Source of the DNA: Fimbriimonadia bacterium
GTDB lineage: Bacteria; Armatimonadota; Fimbriimonadia; Fimbriimonadales; JABRVX01
NCBI GenBank assembly: GCA_039961735.1
Contig: JABRVX010000020.1
Location: 1 to 64,000, forward strand
Length of the DNA stretch: 64,000 nt
Direction of reading: 5' to 3'
The position numbers and the translations under genes are program-made. Shown in pieces: positions 17,008-25,950 of this stretch (position 1 is the first letter of the stretch; every line of letters starts with the position of its first letter). Under the pieces are notes generated by a model, which searched no databases, was not told the origin of the DNA, and saw nothing but the letters and a program-made list of their open reading frames with translations.

Positions 17008-17994
17008 CTACTCCGCGCCTTGGGGCGTCAATGGCAGGTTAGAGGCGACCGAGGCGATGATGACGATGAAGAACAGGCAGCTCAACAAGATGGCCGCACC
17101 AACGACGATCCATGCCCAGACCATCCACAGCCGCTGCACCACGAAAAAGTGGTCTACGTCTCGGAACGCACGAGCCCGCCAAGCCCAGCGGTTGCCCGAC
17201 GCCCCGAACCAAATGGCCGCTACCAACGCTGCCAAGCCGAGGAGTTGGGCGATGTTGGCTGGAACTGCATAGGGGGCCATTAGCCGTTCTACGTCCTCGG
17301 GAGCCATCTCCGTGCCGACAGTCACCTGGTGCTTGACGATCGGCGGGATGACTTGCACCGTGATAACGCCGTAGACCACCAACGACACGATGTGTGCGAG
17401 GAAGATGGCGATGCCGGCGACGTACAGCCGGTGGCTGATTGCCCACAGCCCGGTCAGCCAGAATGCGCCCCAGTTCCACTTCCGGATCGCCAGGGGCTCC
17501 CCGTCGGCCAACTCGGCGCTCGCAGCGGACTCCATGATCGGCGGAGGCGGTGGCTCCGCCTCGTTGCCGGCCGACGATGGTACGTCCTCTACTGCGCTCC
17601 CACGGTACGTCGCGTCTTCGGAAGGCGGTGACTCCATGCGCAAGTCCCCTAGCAGTTCCCGAAGTTGCGGCAGTTCCGGGTTCAGCGCCGACGCCTGCTC
17701 GGCGGCTTCCAACGCTTCACTCATGAGACCCATGCCGCGGAGTTGCGAAGCCAGGTTGAAGTGGTGACGGGCCTCGTTCGGCTCGAGGAGCACGGCACGC
17801 TCGAACGCAGCGCGGCTCTCCTCGGCCCTCCCCAGCCGACTCAGGGCCGCGCCTCGGATGGCATGACACGCTGCGCTCTCAGGATGTTCCTGGATGACCT
17901 GGTCAATGATCGCGAGCGCCTCTCCATGGGCGCCGCTGTCGATCAACCTCTTAGCACGAGTCTGTAGCTCTCGGAGTCGGGTCGAGTCCTCCAT
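17008..17994 (-). CDS. TPR-repeat membrane protein
   Basis: A 328-residue protein with two to three TPR repeats in residues 1-110 (AKRLIDSGAHGEALAIIDQVIQ, AAFERAVLLEPNEARHHFNLA, EALEAAEQASALNPELPQLR). A Pro-rich linker follows (about 115-160), then three or four membrane segments (GAFWLTGLWAISHRLYVAGIAIFLAHIV, then two near 260-320). The ATG at 17994 is the first sensible start, but its ribosome site is weak. It diverges from the livK operon across a 131-bp gap. Function unknown; the family of helical domains with C-terminal membrane anchors usually supports protein assembly. Confidence 0.65.
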   Translation of the reverse strand: MEDSTRLRELQTRAKRLIDSGAHGEALAIIDQVIQEHPESAACHAIRGAALSRLGRAEESRAAFERAVLLEPNEARHHFNLASQLRGMGLMSEALEAAEQASALNPELPQLRELLGDLRMESPPSEDATYRGSAVEDVPSSAGNEAEPPPPPIMESAASAELADGEPLAIRKWNWGAFWLTGLWAISHRLYVAGIAIFLAHIVSLVVYGVITVQVIPPIVKHQVTVGTEMAPEDVERLMAPYAVPANIAQLLGLAALVAAIWFGASGNRWAWRARAFRDVDHFFVVQRLWMVWAWIVVGAAILLSCLFFIVIIASVASNLPLTPQGAE

Positions 17995-18125
17995 TCTAAC
18001 AAACTCATTTCGCTTTCCGGCGGTGACTCCCTGCGTCGCAAGTGCTTGCAGGAATCTCTGCGCTCGACGCGAACCAGGAGCAGGCTCGGCCGCGACGGTC
18101 AGCCGACTACCGGAGGGTTGAAAGA

Positions 18126-19289
18126 ATGAAGAACGCATGGGGAGTTTGGATGGTTGCCCTGGCACTTGGTGTCTTCGCTGCGGGCTGTGGGGGCCCTGAG
18201 GAAAAGTCAAGCGACGGGGATACCATCAAGGTGGGTCTGTTCACCAGCTTGACGGGCGACAGCGCCAACTGGGGGCAGGCAACCAAGGAGGCGGTGACGC
18301 TAGCGATCGACGAAGCGAACGCGGCAGGCGGCGTCTTGGGGAAGAAGCTGGAGCTGCTCATCGAGGACGACATGAGCACACCGGAGCGCTCGAAGACCGT
18401 CTCGGAGAAGCTGGTCAACGAGTTCGGTGTGGTGGCGCTCTTGGGTGAGGTCGCTTCCGGCAATACCAAGATGGGCGCCGAAGTGGCGCAGAAGGCCGGG
18501 ATCCCGCTCATCAGCTCGGCGTCTACGCGCGTGGACTTGGCCGAAATCGGCCCATCTTTCAACCGTGTGTGTTACACCGACGATTTCCAAGGCGCAGCGT
18601 GCGCGCGCTTCGCTCTGGATCGCGGATGGAAAAACATCGCGCTGCTGATCGATCGCAAGAACCCCTATGCCGAAGGGCTGGCCGACAGCTTCCGCGCGTA
18701 TGCCAAGCGAAAAGGCGCGAACATCGTGATCGAGCAGTACTACCAGCGGGGCGACGCCGAGTTCCAGTCGCAGCTCGTGAAGATCAAGACCGCCAATCCG
18801 CAGGTGGTGTTTCTCCCCGGATACCACACCGAGGTGGTGGCTATCATTCGCCAGGCAAGGTCCATCGGGCTGGACGTGCCCTTCCTGGGAGGGGACGGCT
18901 GGGACAATCCGGAGCTGTTCCAGAATGCGGGAAAGGCCATCGTGGGTTGCTTCTTCTCCGACCACTTCACGCCGGACGATCCGAGACCCGAGGCGCAGGC
19001 TTTCGTGAAGGCGTACCAGGCAAAATACGGTAGGCGTCCCGAGGCTATCGCGGCACTAGGATACGACTCTGCACTCGTGCTGATTGATGCCATCAAGCGC
19101 GCGGGCACGACGGAGCCAGAGGCGTTGAAGAAGGCGATCCGCGACACGGAGGGCTTCCGGGGCGCGACGGGCGTGATCTCGATTGACGACAAAGGCAACG
19201 CGCGCAAGCCCATCGTGATGATTGAAATCCAACCGGACGGCGCGTTCAAGGCGATCCAGAGCGTGGAGTGGTTCGATCCTACCGAATAG
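18126..19289 (+). CDS. livK: Branched-chain amino-acid ABC transporter binding lipoprotein
   Basis: A 387-residue periplasmic binding protein of the LivJ/LivK type. The lipobox FAAGC places the lipidated cysteine at residue 21. The type I fold begins at IKVGLFTSLTGDSANWGQ, with the hinge region VALLGEVASGNTKMGAEVAQKAGIP (about residues 100-125) and YDSALVLIDAIKRAG near 315. GGAGGG lies eight bases before the ATG. It is the first gene of livK-H-M-G, so it probably captures amino acids or related small organic molecules. The exact ligand cannot be read from the sequence, since this family also binds urea, amides and aromatic acids. Confidence 0.88.
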   Translation: MKNAWGVWMVALALGVFAAGCGGPEEKSSDGDTIKVGLFTSLTGDSANWGQATKEAVTLAIDEANAAGGVLGKKLELLIEDDMSTPERSKTVSEKLVNEFGVVALLGEVASGNTKMGAEVAQKAGIPLISSASTRVDLAEIGPSFNRVCYTDDFQGAACARFALDRGWKNIALLIDRKNPYAEGLADSFRAYAKRKGANIVIEQYYQRGDAEFQSQLVKIKTANPQVVFLPGYHTEVVAIIRQARSIGLDVPFLGGDGWDNPELFQNAGKAIVGCFFSDHFTPDDPRPEAQAFVKAYQAKYGRRPEAIAALGYDSALVLIDAIKRAGTTEPEALKKAIRDTEGFRGATGVISIDDKGNARKPIVMIEIQPDGAFKAIQSVEWFDPTE

Positions 19290-19347
19290 TCCGCACGGCG
19301 TGGCGCTCCTAGGCAGGTGGACGTCGGATAGGGTGTGGACGGGACAT

Positions 19348-19371
19348 GCCTCCCCCGCTTGCGAGGGAGGC
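19348..19371 (+). other. livK-livH intergenic hairpin
   Basis: GCCTCCC (19348-19354) pairs perfectly with GGGAGGC (19365-19371) around a ten-base loop, in the 177-bp gap between livK and livH. Such structures after binding-protein genes often stabilise the upstream message or reduce permease expression; that role here is inferred. A second motif, CTACCGCAAGCGGCGGAGGC at 19396-19415, recurs with one change near 24156-24175. Confidence 0.55.
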
Positions 19372-19466
19372 TCATCTCGGATAGCCCGGGCACCACTACC
19401 GCAAGCGGCGGAGGCATCGATTGCAAGTCGCTTGGCACGGGAAAGGTATGCTGAGCGAACGGCTTC

Positions 19467-20378
19467 ATGGATGAACTGATCCAACAGATCATCGTCGGAT
19501 TGCAGGCGGGGGCGGTCTATGCACTGATCGCCCTCGGCTACACAATGGTTTATGGAGTGCTCCGGCTCATCAACTTCGCGCACGGCGAGGTGTACATGGT
19601 CGGGGCGTTCACCGCACTCTTCATCTCTCGCTGGCTACAAGCTCCTGCCGAGCCGGCCGTATGGAAGTTGGTGGTGATGCTGCTGGGAGCGATGGCCGTG
19701 TGCATGCTGCTCGGCATGTCGATCGAGTACTTCGCCTATCGCCCGCTCCGAAAGCAGCCGCGCATCGCCTCTCTCATTACTGCCATCGGCGTCTCGCTCT
19801 TTTTGCAGAACGTCGCCATTCTCGTCTTCCCGATCAACCCACCACCTGCCATCTCACCCGACGTGATGCCCTTCCCGCCCTCCTTTTCCGTCGGCGCCGT
19901 GCGTGTGGACATCGGCAAGATGACCATCCTAGCCATGTCGGTGCTGCTCATGTTCATCCTGCGTTGGCTGGTGATGGGCACCAAGATGGGGCGTGGCATG
20001 CGCGCTGCGTCGCACGACTTCGACGCAGCGGCTCTGATGGGCGTGAATGTTAACAAGGTGGTGACGTTCACCTTCGCCGTGGGCTCTGCGCTAGCTGGTG
20101 CTGCGGCCATGCTTAACGCCACCTTCCTGGGCACGACCCTCAACAACGTGTACGGCCTGATGCCCGGCGTCAAAGCGTTCGTGGCGGCGGTGCTGGGCGG
20201 CATCGGCAACATCCCCGGCGCCGCCCTCGGAGGCATGCTCATGGGGCTCGCCGAGACCGGCGTCTCGGCGATCGGTTTCTCCAACTACCGTGACGCCGTG
20301 GCGTTTGTCATCCTCATCGTGGTGCTGCTACTGCGTCCTGGTGGACTGCTCGGCAGCGCGAAGGCGGAGAAGGTCTGA
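19467..20378 (+). CDS. livH: Branched-chain amino-acid ABC transporter permease LivH
   Basis: A 303-residue inner-membrane permease with about eight hydrophobic segments. It begins with the typical GLQAGAVYALIALGYTMVYGVLRLINFAHGEVYMVGAF. The family loop GTKMGRGMRAASHDFDAAALMGVNVNKV lies near residues 172-200, and VAAVLGGIGNIPGAALGG near 240 is the ATPase-contact region. It shares one base with livM (TGATG), so the two are translationally coupled. The ribosome site is weak, and expression may depend on the upstream livK reading. Confidence 0.93.
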   Translation: MDELIQQIIVGLQAGAVYALIALGYTMVYGVLRLINFAHGEVYMVGAFTALFISRWLQAPAEPAVWKLVVMLLGAMAVCMLLGMSIEYFAYRPLRKQPRIASLITAIGVSLFLQNVAILVFPINPPPAISPDVMPFPPSFSVGAVRVDIGKMTILAMSVLLMFILRWLVMGTKMGRGMRAASHDFDAAALMGVNVNKVVTFTFAVGSALAGAAAMLNATFLGTTLNNVYGLMPGVKAFVAAVLGGIGNIPGAALGGMLMGLAETGVSAIGFSNYRDAVAFVILIVVLLLRPGGLLGSAKAEKV

Positions 20379-21595
20379 TGGGGCGCTACTGGACCGCCCG
20401 CATCTTGAGCATCATCGCGGTGCTGGTGCTGGTGTGGATTATCGGTAACTACGTAGACAACTACATGCTGAAGGGGGCTGCGGCAAGTTGGCGCCGTGTC
20501 ATCTACCTCTGCAGCTTCTACAGCATCCTTGCGGTCAGCCTGAACCTCATCAACGGCATCACGGGGCAGTTTTCCATCGGTCACGCCGCCTTCTACCAAG
20601 TGGGCGCTTACTCTGCTGCCTACATGTCCTCACGCGTTCTCACGGAATCGGGGTTGCCGGGACCGCTCTTGCTGCTGCTCGTCACGTGCATCGGTGCGGT
20701 GTTCGCCGGGCTCGCTGGCTGGGCGGTAGGGTTGCCATCGCTGCGGCTCAAGGGCGACTACTTGGCCATAGCCACACTCGGATTCGGCGAGATCGTGCGC
20801 ATCATCGTGCTGAACCAGAAGTGGCTGGGCGGGTCCTATGGCATGACGGGCATTCCTGGGTTGACGCAGCTCTCTTATGTCCTCTTGCTCGTCGTCATCA
20901 CGGTTGCGGTATCACGGAACCTGTGCAAGACCGGGCATGGTTTGGCCTTCCTAGCCATCCGCGAGGACGAGGTGGCGGCCGACGCAATGGGCGTAAACAC
21001 CACCCGCTTCAAAGTGTGGGCATTCGTGATCGGAGCTGCGCTGGCGGGCGCTGCCGGATCGGTCTACGGACACTACGAGGAGTTCTTGTCGCCAGACTCG
21101 TTCAAGATGGACGTATCCTTTATTGTGCTTACCATGGTAGTCGTCGGGGGCTCCGGGAGCATCACGGGTTCGCTCATCGCAGCAGTCACGCTCATCGCCC
21201 TGCAGGAACGGCTCGCTTATATCTCGCCGATTCCTGCCGGCCAGCTGTACGGGGTGGCGGTGTTTATGCTGGTTGGGGCGCTCATCACCAGCGGGGGGTG
21301 CCGTCGACTACGGCCTGGACGAGCGGCTACATTCGCCGCGTGGGGCGGGACCGTGGTGGCAGCTGTGATCCTAGGAGTGGTAGCCGGGAAGCTCCTAAGC
21401 GACGTGTCGATCCTGGCCCCAGCGCTGACCAAAATGTATCGGCCGTCCGACCTACGAATGGTGCTCTTCGCGCTCAGCCTCATCATTATCATGCTGGCAC
21501 GGCCACAGGGCTTGCTGGGGCGCTCCGAGTTCTCGCTCGCAGCTCTGGGCAGGATGCTGGGCCTGGGCAAATCCACCTCGGAGGCGCGCAGTTGA
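20378..21595 (+). CDS. livM: Branched-chain amino-acid ABC transporter permease LivM
   Basis: A 405-residue permease partner of LivH. The diagnostic segment is LRLKGDYLAIATLGFGEIVRIIVLN (about residues 119-145). It is followed by AIREDEVAADAMGVNTTRFKVWAFVIGAALAG and VVVGGSGSITGSLIAAV. The C-terminal region (residues 305-405) carries an extra hydrophobic insertion (WGGTVVAAVILGVVAGKLL), making it longer than most LivM proteins of about 320-360 residues. Its stop overlaps the TTG start of livG. Confidence 0.92.
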   Translation: MGRYWTARILSIIAVLVLVWIIGNYVDNYMLKGAAASWRRVIYLCSFYSILAVSLNLINGITGQFSIGHAAFYQVGAYSAAYMSSRVLTESGLPGPLLLLLVTCIGAVFAGLAGWAVGLPSLRLKGDYLAIATLGFGEIVRIIVLNQKWLGGSYGMTGIPGLTQLSYVLLLVVITVAVSRNLCKTGHGLAFLAIREDEVAADAMGVNTTRFKVWAFVIGAALAGAAGSVYGHYEEFLSPDSFKMDVSFIVLTMVVVGGSGSITGSLIAAVTLIALQERLAYISPIPAGQLYGVAVFMLVGALITSGGCRRLRPGRAATFAAWGGTVVAAVILGVVAGKLLSDVSILAPALTKMYRPSDLRMVLFALSLIIIMLARPQGLLGRSEFSLAALGRMLGLGKSTSEARS

Positions 21596-22365
21596 CCAAC
21601 GGCCCGCTGTTGAGGCTTGACCAGGCTACCATCCGCTTTGGCGGCCTGGTGGCTGTGGATAGGCTGGACTTGCACGTTCACGACGGGCAACTCTTCGGCA
21701 TGATCGGGCCCAACGGCGCCGGCAAGACGACCGCCTTCAACATGATTACGGGCGTGTACGAACCGACCGCAGGCTCCATTAGCTTCCAGGGCAAGTCGCT
21801 CGTGGGACTACGACCGTTTCAGGTTGCCGCGCGTGGCATCGCCCGCACGTTCCAGAATATCCGACTCTTTGGCTCGATGACCGCCCTCGAGAATGTCGTA
21901 GTGGGCTGCTTCCTGCGACATCGCTCCTCGTTGGCCTCTGCAATCGGACTACTCCCCTCGGCGTTGCTCGAAACTCAGCGTTTCCGGAGCGAGGCCATGG
22001 AAATGTTGGACCTGATGGGACTCGCCGACTGCGCTTCGGCCCGAGCAGCAGACCTCCCGTATGGAGTGCAGCGGCGTCTCGAGATTGCCCGCGCACTGGC
22101 TACCCGATCAAAGTTGCTCCTGCTCGATGAGCCCGCCGCAGGCATGAACCCCCGCGAGAGCGAGGAGCTGATGCAGATGATCCGGCGCCTGCGCGATGAG
22201 TTCAGGCAAACCATCCTACTTATCGAGCACGACATGCGCGTGGTGATGGGAGTGTGCGAACGCATCGTGGTACTGGACCATGGCGCCAAGATCGCAGAGG
22301 GTACTCCAGAAGACATCCGGCGGGACCCCCGGGTGATCGAGGCGTACCTCGGTGAGGCCAACTGA
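21592..22365 (+). CDS. livG: Branched-chain amino-acid ABC transporter ATPase LivG
   Basis: A 257-residue ATPase. Walker A is GPNGAGKTT near residue 42 and Walker B is LLLLDEPAAGMN near 175, followed by LIEHDM with the switch histidine near 208. The signature helix reads LPYGVQRRLEIARAL, in which the usual LSYG is LPYG. The TTG start at 21592 overlaps the livM stop and has GGAGG seven bases upstream. Canonical systems have a second ATPase, LivF, immediately after LivG; here the next gene is a glycosidase joined by TGATG. LivF must be encoded elsewhere, or LivG acts as a homodimer. Confidence 0.92.
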   Translation: MTNGPLLRLDQATIRFGGLVAVDRLDLHVHDGQLFGMIGPNGAGKTTAFNMITGVYEPTAGSISFQGKSLVGLRPFQVAARGIARTFQNIRLFGSMTALENVVVGCFLRHRSSLASAIGLLPSALLETQRFRSEAMEMLDLMGLADCASARAADLPYGVQRRLEIARALATRSKLLLLDEPAAGMNPRESEELMQMIRRLRDEFRQTILLIEHDMRVVMGVCERIVVLDHGAKIAEGTPEDIRRDPRVIEAYLGEAN

Positions 22366-24113
22366 TGCTGCTCGCGCTTCTGCTGGCACTCACAGCGGGG
22401 GCAGATGACCTCCGGGTTCCCATGCACTCGTCCGAGCAACTCACCATCACTGAGGTAGTCTGCCCCGCACGGGCAGAGGCTAACCGAATGGTCGAGATTC
22501 GGGTGCTCCTGAAGGGCTCGTACACCAACCCTTTCCACCGTGCGCAGGTCGAGGTGACCGCCGAGATCTCGGGACCGAGGGAAACCAAGTGGCTGGTCCC
22601 GGCCTTCTTCTACCAGGACTTCTCTCGCTCGGTAATAGGGGGAAGGGAGACGCTGAAACGAGAGGGCGACCCCGAGTGGCGGGTGCGCTTTCGGCCTACG
22701 CGCGCGGGCCGATGGAGCGTGAAGATCGCGGCGGTGGACCTGAAATCGCGAACCGAATCCAAGTCGTACCGCGTCGAAGTCGCCTCCTCGCAACGCAAAG
22801 GGACCATTCAGCCGAGCAAGTCTTCCCCCGGCTACCTGGAATACGAAGGCGGTGAGCCGTTCTTCGCCGTCGGGCTGAACCTAGGTTGGCCCGGAGACCG
22901 GGGCCTGGACGACTACGAGGAGTGGTTCAAGAAGCTCTCGGAAAACGGGGGCAACTTGGTGCGAGTCTGGAGCTTCCCAGGATGGGCAGGCCTAGAGTGG
23001 AGCGACCAGCAAGACGGCACCTGGCGCAGAGGTACGTACTACGGACTCGGTAAGTACAGCCTGGATAACGCTTGGCTCTTGGATGGGTTGCTCGCAGCGG
23101 CCGAGAGGCACGGTATTCGTGTGCTACTCTGCTTGGGCACCTACGGCGAGCTGAAGCAGGATAAGGGCTTCTGGAACGAGCAGCTATGGCAGGTGAACCC
23201 CTACAACGCAGCTCTGGGCGGCCCATGCAAGGACCCGAAGGAGTTCTTCACTGACCTGAAAGCGCGTTCATTCTATCGCCGTCGTCTAGAGTACACCGTG
23301 GCTCGGTATGCTGCATACCCTTCGCTTTTCGGCTGGGAGCTGTGGAACGAGGTTCACGCACCCGACTACTGGGTCCACGAGATGTCGCGAGAGTTATTGG
23401 CACAGGATCCTTACAACCACCTTGTAACCACAAGCTACGGATCCGAGGCAGTGTGGAAACTCGGCGGGATCGGGCTGCTCACGAACCACCTCTACGGCGA
23501 TGGCACCCGAACCGATCTGGCCGATCGGATCGAGATGCTGGGCCGAGAGAATGCGCAGTTCGGAAAACCACACTTGCTAACGGAGTTGGGCATCGACTTC
23601 AAAAAGCCGGACCGGGAGTTCGATGCTCAGGGGCTTGCTGTCAATTTGCGAACGGGCCTTTGGCAGGCGGCGGCCTCCGGCTTCGCGGGCGGTGCCCTGA
23701 ATTGGTGGTGGGACAACTACGTTGCGCCCGCCAATCTCTGGGGCGTATTCAAGCCTTTCGCCGACGCAGTGCGGCAGGTGCCATGGACGAAGTCCCCCAT
23801 GCGACCCATCACCTTCGAGAAGACGCCCGACGGAGTGGTGTGCACGGGGGTCGTGAGCGACCATGGAGGCTTCGTGTGGTTGCGGTCCGAGACCTATACA
23901 TGGCGCGACTGGAAAGGGGAGGATGCCACGCATCCCCCGACGTCGCTGGAGCTACGTGGAGCCAAGGACGGTGAATGGAAGGTGATCTGGTGGGACACGC
24001 ACAGGGGTGAGGAACTGGCATCGCAGCAGGTGGTAGCACGTAGCGGAGCGATCCGACTGCGCACCGAACCGTTCACCTCAGACTTGTCAATTTTGCTTAC
24101 CAGGGTGCGCTGA
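22365..24113 (+). CDS. Secreted clan GH-A glycoside hydrolase with N-terminal DUF5060-like domain
   Basis: A 582-residue protein starting with a short signal peptide (LLALLLALTAGA). Residues about 25-140 form an Ig-like DUF5060-type domain, and the rest a TIM barrel. The likely acid/base is E329 in WELWNEV and the likely nucleophile E407 in LLTELGID, the usual clan GH-A pair. The C terminus (from about 475) is a small beta domain. The polysaccharide target is uncertain (GH5- or mannanase-like). Its ATG overlaps the livG stop, so it is cotranslated with an amino-acid-type transporter, an unexpected pairing. Confidence 0.75.
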   Translation: MLLALLLALTAGADDLRVPMHSSEQLTITEVVCPARAEANRMVEIRVLLKGSYTNPFHRAQVEVTAEISGPRETKWLVPAFFYQDFSRSVIGGRETLKREGDPEWRVRFRPTRAGRWSVKIAAVDLKSRTESKSYRVEVASSQRKGTIQPSKSSPGYLEYEGGEPFFAVGLNLGWPGDRGLDDYEEWFKKLSENGGNLVRVWSFPGWAGLEWSDQQDGTWRRGTYYGLGKYSLDNAWLLDGLLAAAERHGIRVLLCLGTYGELKQDKGFWNEQLWQVNPYNAALGGPCKDPKEFFTDLKARSFYRRRLEYTVARYAAYPSLFGWELWNEVHAPDYWVHEMSRELLAQDPYNHLVTTSYGSEAVWKLGGIGLLTNHLYGDGTRTDLADRIEMLGRENAQFGKPHLLTELGIDFKKPDREFDAQGLAVNLRTGLWQAAASGFAGGALNWWWDNYVAPANLWGVFKPFADAVRQVPWTKSPMRPITFEKTPDGVVCTGVVSDHGGFVWLRSETYTWRDWKGEDATHPPTSLELRGAKDGEWKVIWWDTHRGEELASQQVVARSGAIRLRTEPFTSDLSILLTRVR

Positions 24114-24198
24114 GAGGGAATGGTAGAATGGCGCGGTTATGGGGGGTGCAAGCCTCTACCGAAAGCGGCGGAGGCGTTACGTTTCTAAGGAGGTTGAC

Positions 24199-25941
24199 AT
24201 GGCAGTAGGCATCGAAGCCTTGAAACCGCGAGGGGGCGAGTTCGCACTTCATGGCATCCCAATCACCGACATCTTCATCCCGGAGGAGTTCTCCGCCGAC
24301 GAGCGGCTGATGGCAGAGACCGCGGAGAAGTTCTGTCGGGGCGAGGTGCTGCCCGTGCAGGACCGACTCGACGCTCAAGAGGACGGTCTGATGCTACAGC
24401 TCTTCCGCAAGGCGGCGGAGCTGGGCTTGGCGGGTCCGGATGCTCCGGAGGAGTATGGGGGACTCGGCTTGAGCAAGCGCGTGGGAGCCCGAATCCAAGA
24501 GATGGTATCTCTCAACGGCTCCTTTGCCGTCACCATCGGGGTGCAGTCCGGCATCGCGCAACTTCCCATCGCCCTCTTCGGCACGCCCGAGCAAAAGGCC
24601 AAGTACCTGCCGAAGCTCAACTCCGGAGAATGGATGGGCGCCTATGCGTTGAGCGAGCCGAACTATGGCTGCGACGCACTCAACTCGGCGAGCCGCGCGG
24701 TTCCCTCGGCTGACGGCAAGCACTACGTCCTGAATGGCACCAAGATGTGGATCACCAACGCGAAGTGGGCCGACGTGTTCATCGTATTCGCCCAGCTCGA
24801 GGGTTCCAAGCTGACGGCGTTCATCGTGGAGCGCAGCTTCCCCGGCGTGGGAGTGGAGAGGGAAGAACATAAGCTCGGGATGAAGGGCTCTTCCACCGCG
24901 CGCGTGACCCTGGATGATGCGCTGGTACCCGTAGAGAACCTGCTGTACAAGCCTGGCAAAGGGCACGTGGTCGCCCTGAACGCGCTGAACATCGGCCGGT
25001 TCAAGCTGGGTGCAATGGCGTTGGGGCCGGCACGGGAGTCACTTCGCCTCGCCACCGTCTATTCCAAGGAACGCAAGCAGTTCGGAAAGCCGATCTGCGA
25101 GTTCGGGCTGATCAGAAGAAAGCTCGCTAGGATGGTGACCGAGTACTTCGCCGGCGAGAGCATCCTATATCGCACAGGCGACCTGCTCGATCGAGCGCTG
25201 GCCACCGTGGACCCCTCTAGCCTCACTCTGGCCGATGACAATGCCCGCGCCGTCCATGAGTTCGCCGCAGAGTGCTCGCTCGTCAAGCTCGCGTGCTCCG
25301 AGGCGCAGGCTTACATCTGTGACGAGGCAATCCAGATCCACGGCGGCTACGGCTTCACCGAAGAGTACGACGTGGCGCGCCACTGGCGTGATGCTCGAGT
25401 AAGCCGGATCTATGAAGGCTCGAACGAGATGAACCGGTTGTTCGCCTACGCGCGCATGATGAAGGGGCTGGCCGAGACGGACGAGGAGAAGCGGTCCTTG
25501 CTGGTCGAGGCGCTGGACAGACAACTCGAGGAGCCTGCGCCTGCAGACCCCGCCGCACGCAGCACGGGAGCTATCCGAACGATGCTGCTCCACTGCGCTA
25601 TCCACTGCCTGTCCAATCCCGAGCGCGCTTCGCACCAGTTGGTTCTGGCGGATATGACCGACCTGATGGGCAAGCTGTACGCGGCGGACACGGTGGTGGC
25701 GCGAGCGGAAAAGCTCCGAGAGGACGCCGCAATCGGTCGGGTGGCGCAAGCCGCAGCAAGCTACTACGCTCACCAGGCGTATGCAGAGGCGATACGGCTG
25801 TCGAGGGACGTGCTGCTCGCCGTGGGCAGCGACCCGGCGAAGCTAGAGGCATGCGTTTCGCAAGAGCGCATCGAAGTGGCACCGCTGGTCGAGACCATCG
25901 CACAGAAAACACTGGAATCGGACGGTTACCCGTTCGGCTAA
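24199..25941 (+). CDS. Acyl-CoA dehydrogenase, long form
   Basis: A 580-residue FAD enzyme that introduces the alpha-beta double bond into acyl-CoA. The ATG at 24199 is set by AAGGAGG five bases upstream. Signatures are YALSEPNYGCDA and MWITNAKWADVF (FAD/substrate region, about residues 150-200), and IHGGYGFTEEY followed by RIYEGSNEMNR near 400, where the Glu of YEGS is the expected catalytic base. The extra 170 residues at the C terminus match the longer VLCAD-like bacterial group. It lies nine bases before the isocitrate dehydrogenase gene, so the two are probably cotranscribed. Chain-length preference is unknown. Confidence 0.9.
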   Translation: MAVGIEALKPRGGEFALHGIPITDIFIPEEFSADERLMAETAEKFCRGEVLPVQDRLDAQEDGLMLQLFRKAAELGLAGPDAPEEYGGLGLSKRVGARIQEMVSLNGSFAVTIGVQSGIAQLPIALFGTPEQKAKYLPKLNSGEWMGAYALSEPNYGCDALNSASRAVPSADGKHYVLNGTKMWITNAKWADVFIVFAQLEGSKLTAFIVERSFPGVGVEREEHKLGMKGSSTARVTLDDALVPVENLLYKPGKGHVVALNALNIGRFKLGAMALGPARESLRLATVYSKERKQFGKPICEFGLIRRKLARMVTEYFAGESILYRTGDLLDRALATVDPSSLTLADDNARAVHEFAAECSLVKLACSEAQAYICDEAIQIHGGYGFTEEYDVARHWRDARVSRIYEGSNEMNRLFAYARMMKGLAETDEEKRSLLVEALDRQLEEPAPADPAARSTGAIRTMLLHCAIHCLSNPERASHQLVLADMTDLMGKLYAADTVVARAEKLREDAAIGRVAQAAASYYAHQAYAEAIRLSRDVLLAVGSDPAKLEACVSQERIEVAPLVETIAQKTLESDGYPFG

Positions 25942-25950
25942 GAGGGAAAC

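Noticed and set aside
20488-21591. Long upstream extension of the livG frame
   Set aside because: This part overlaps conserved LivM coding sequence; TTG at 21592 with GGAGG upstream gives a normal LivG.
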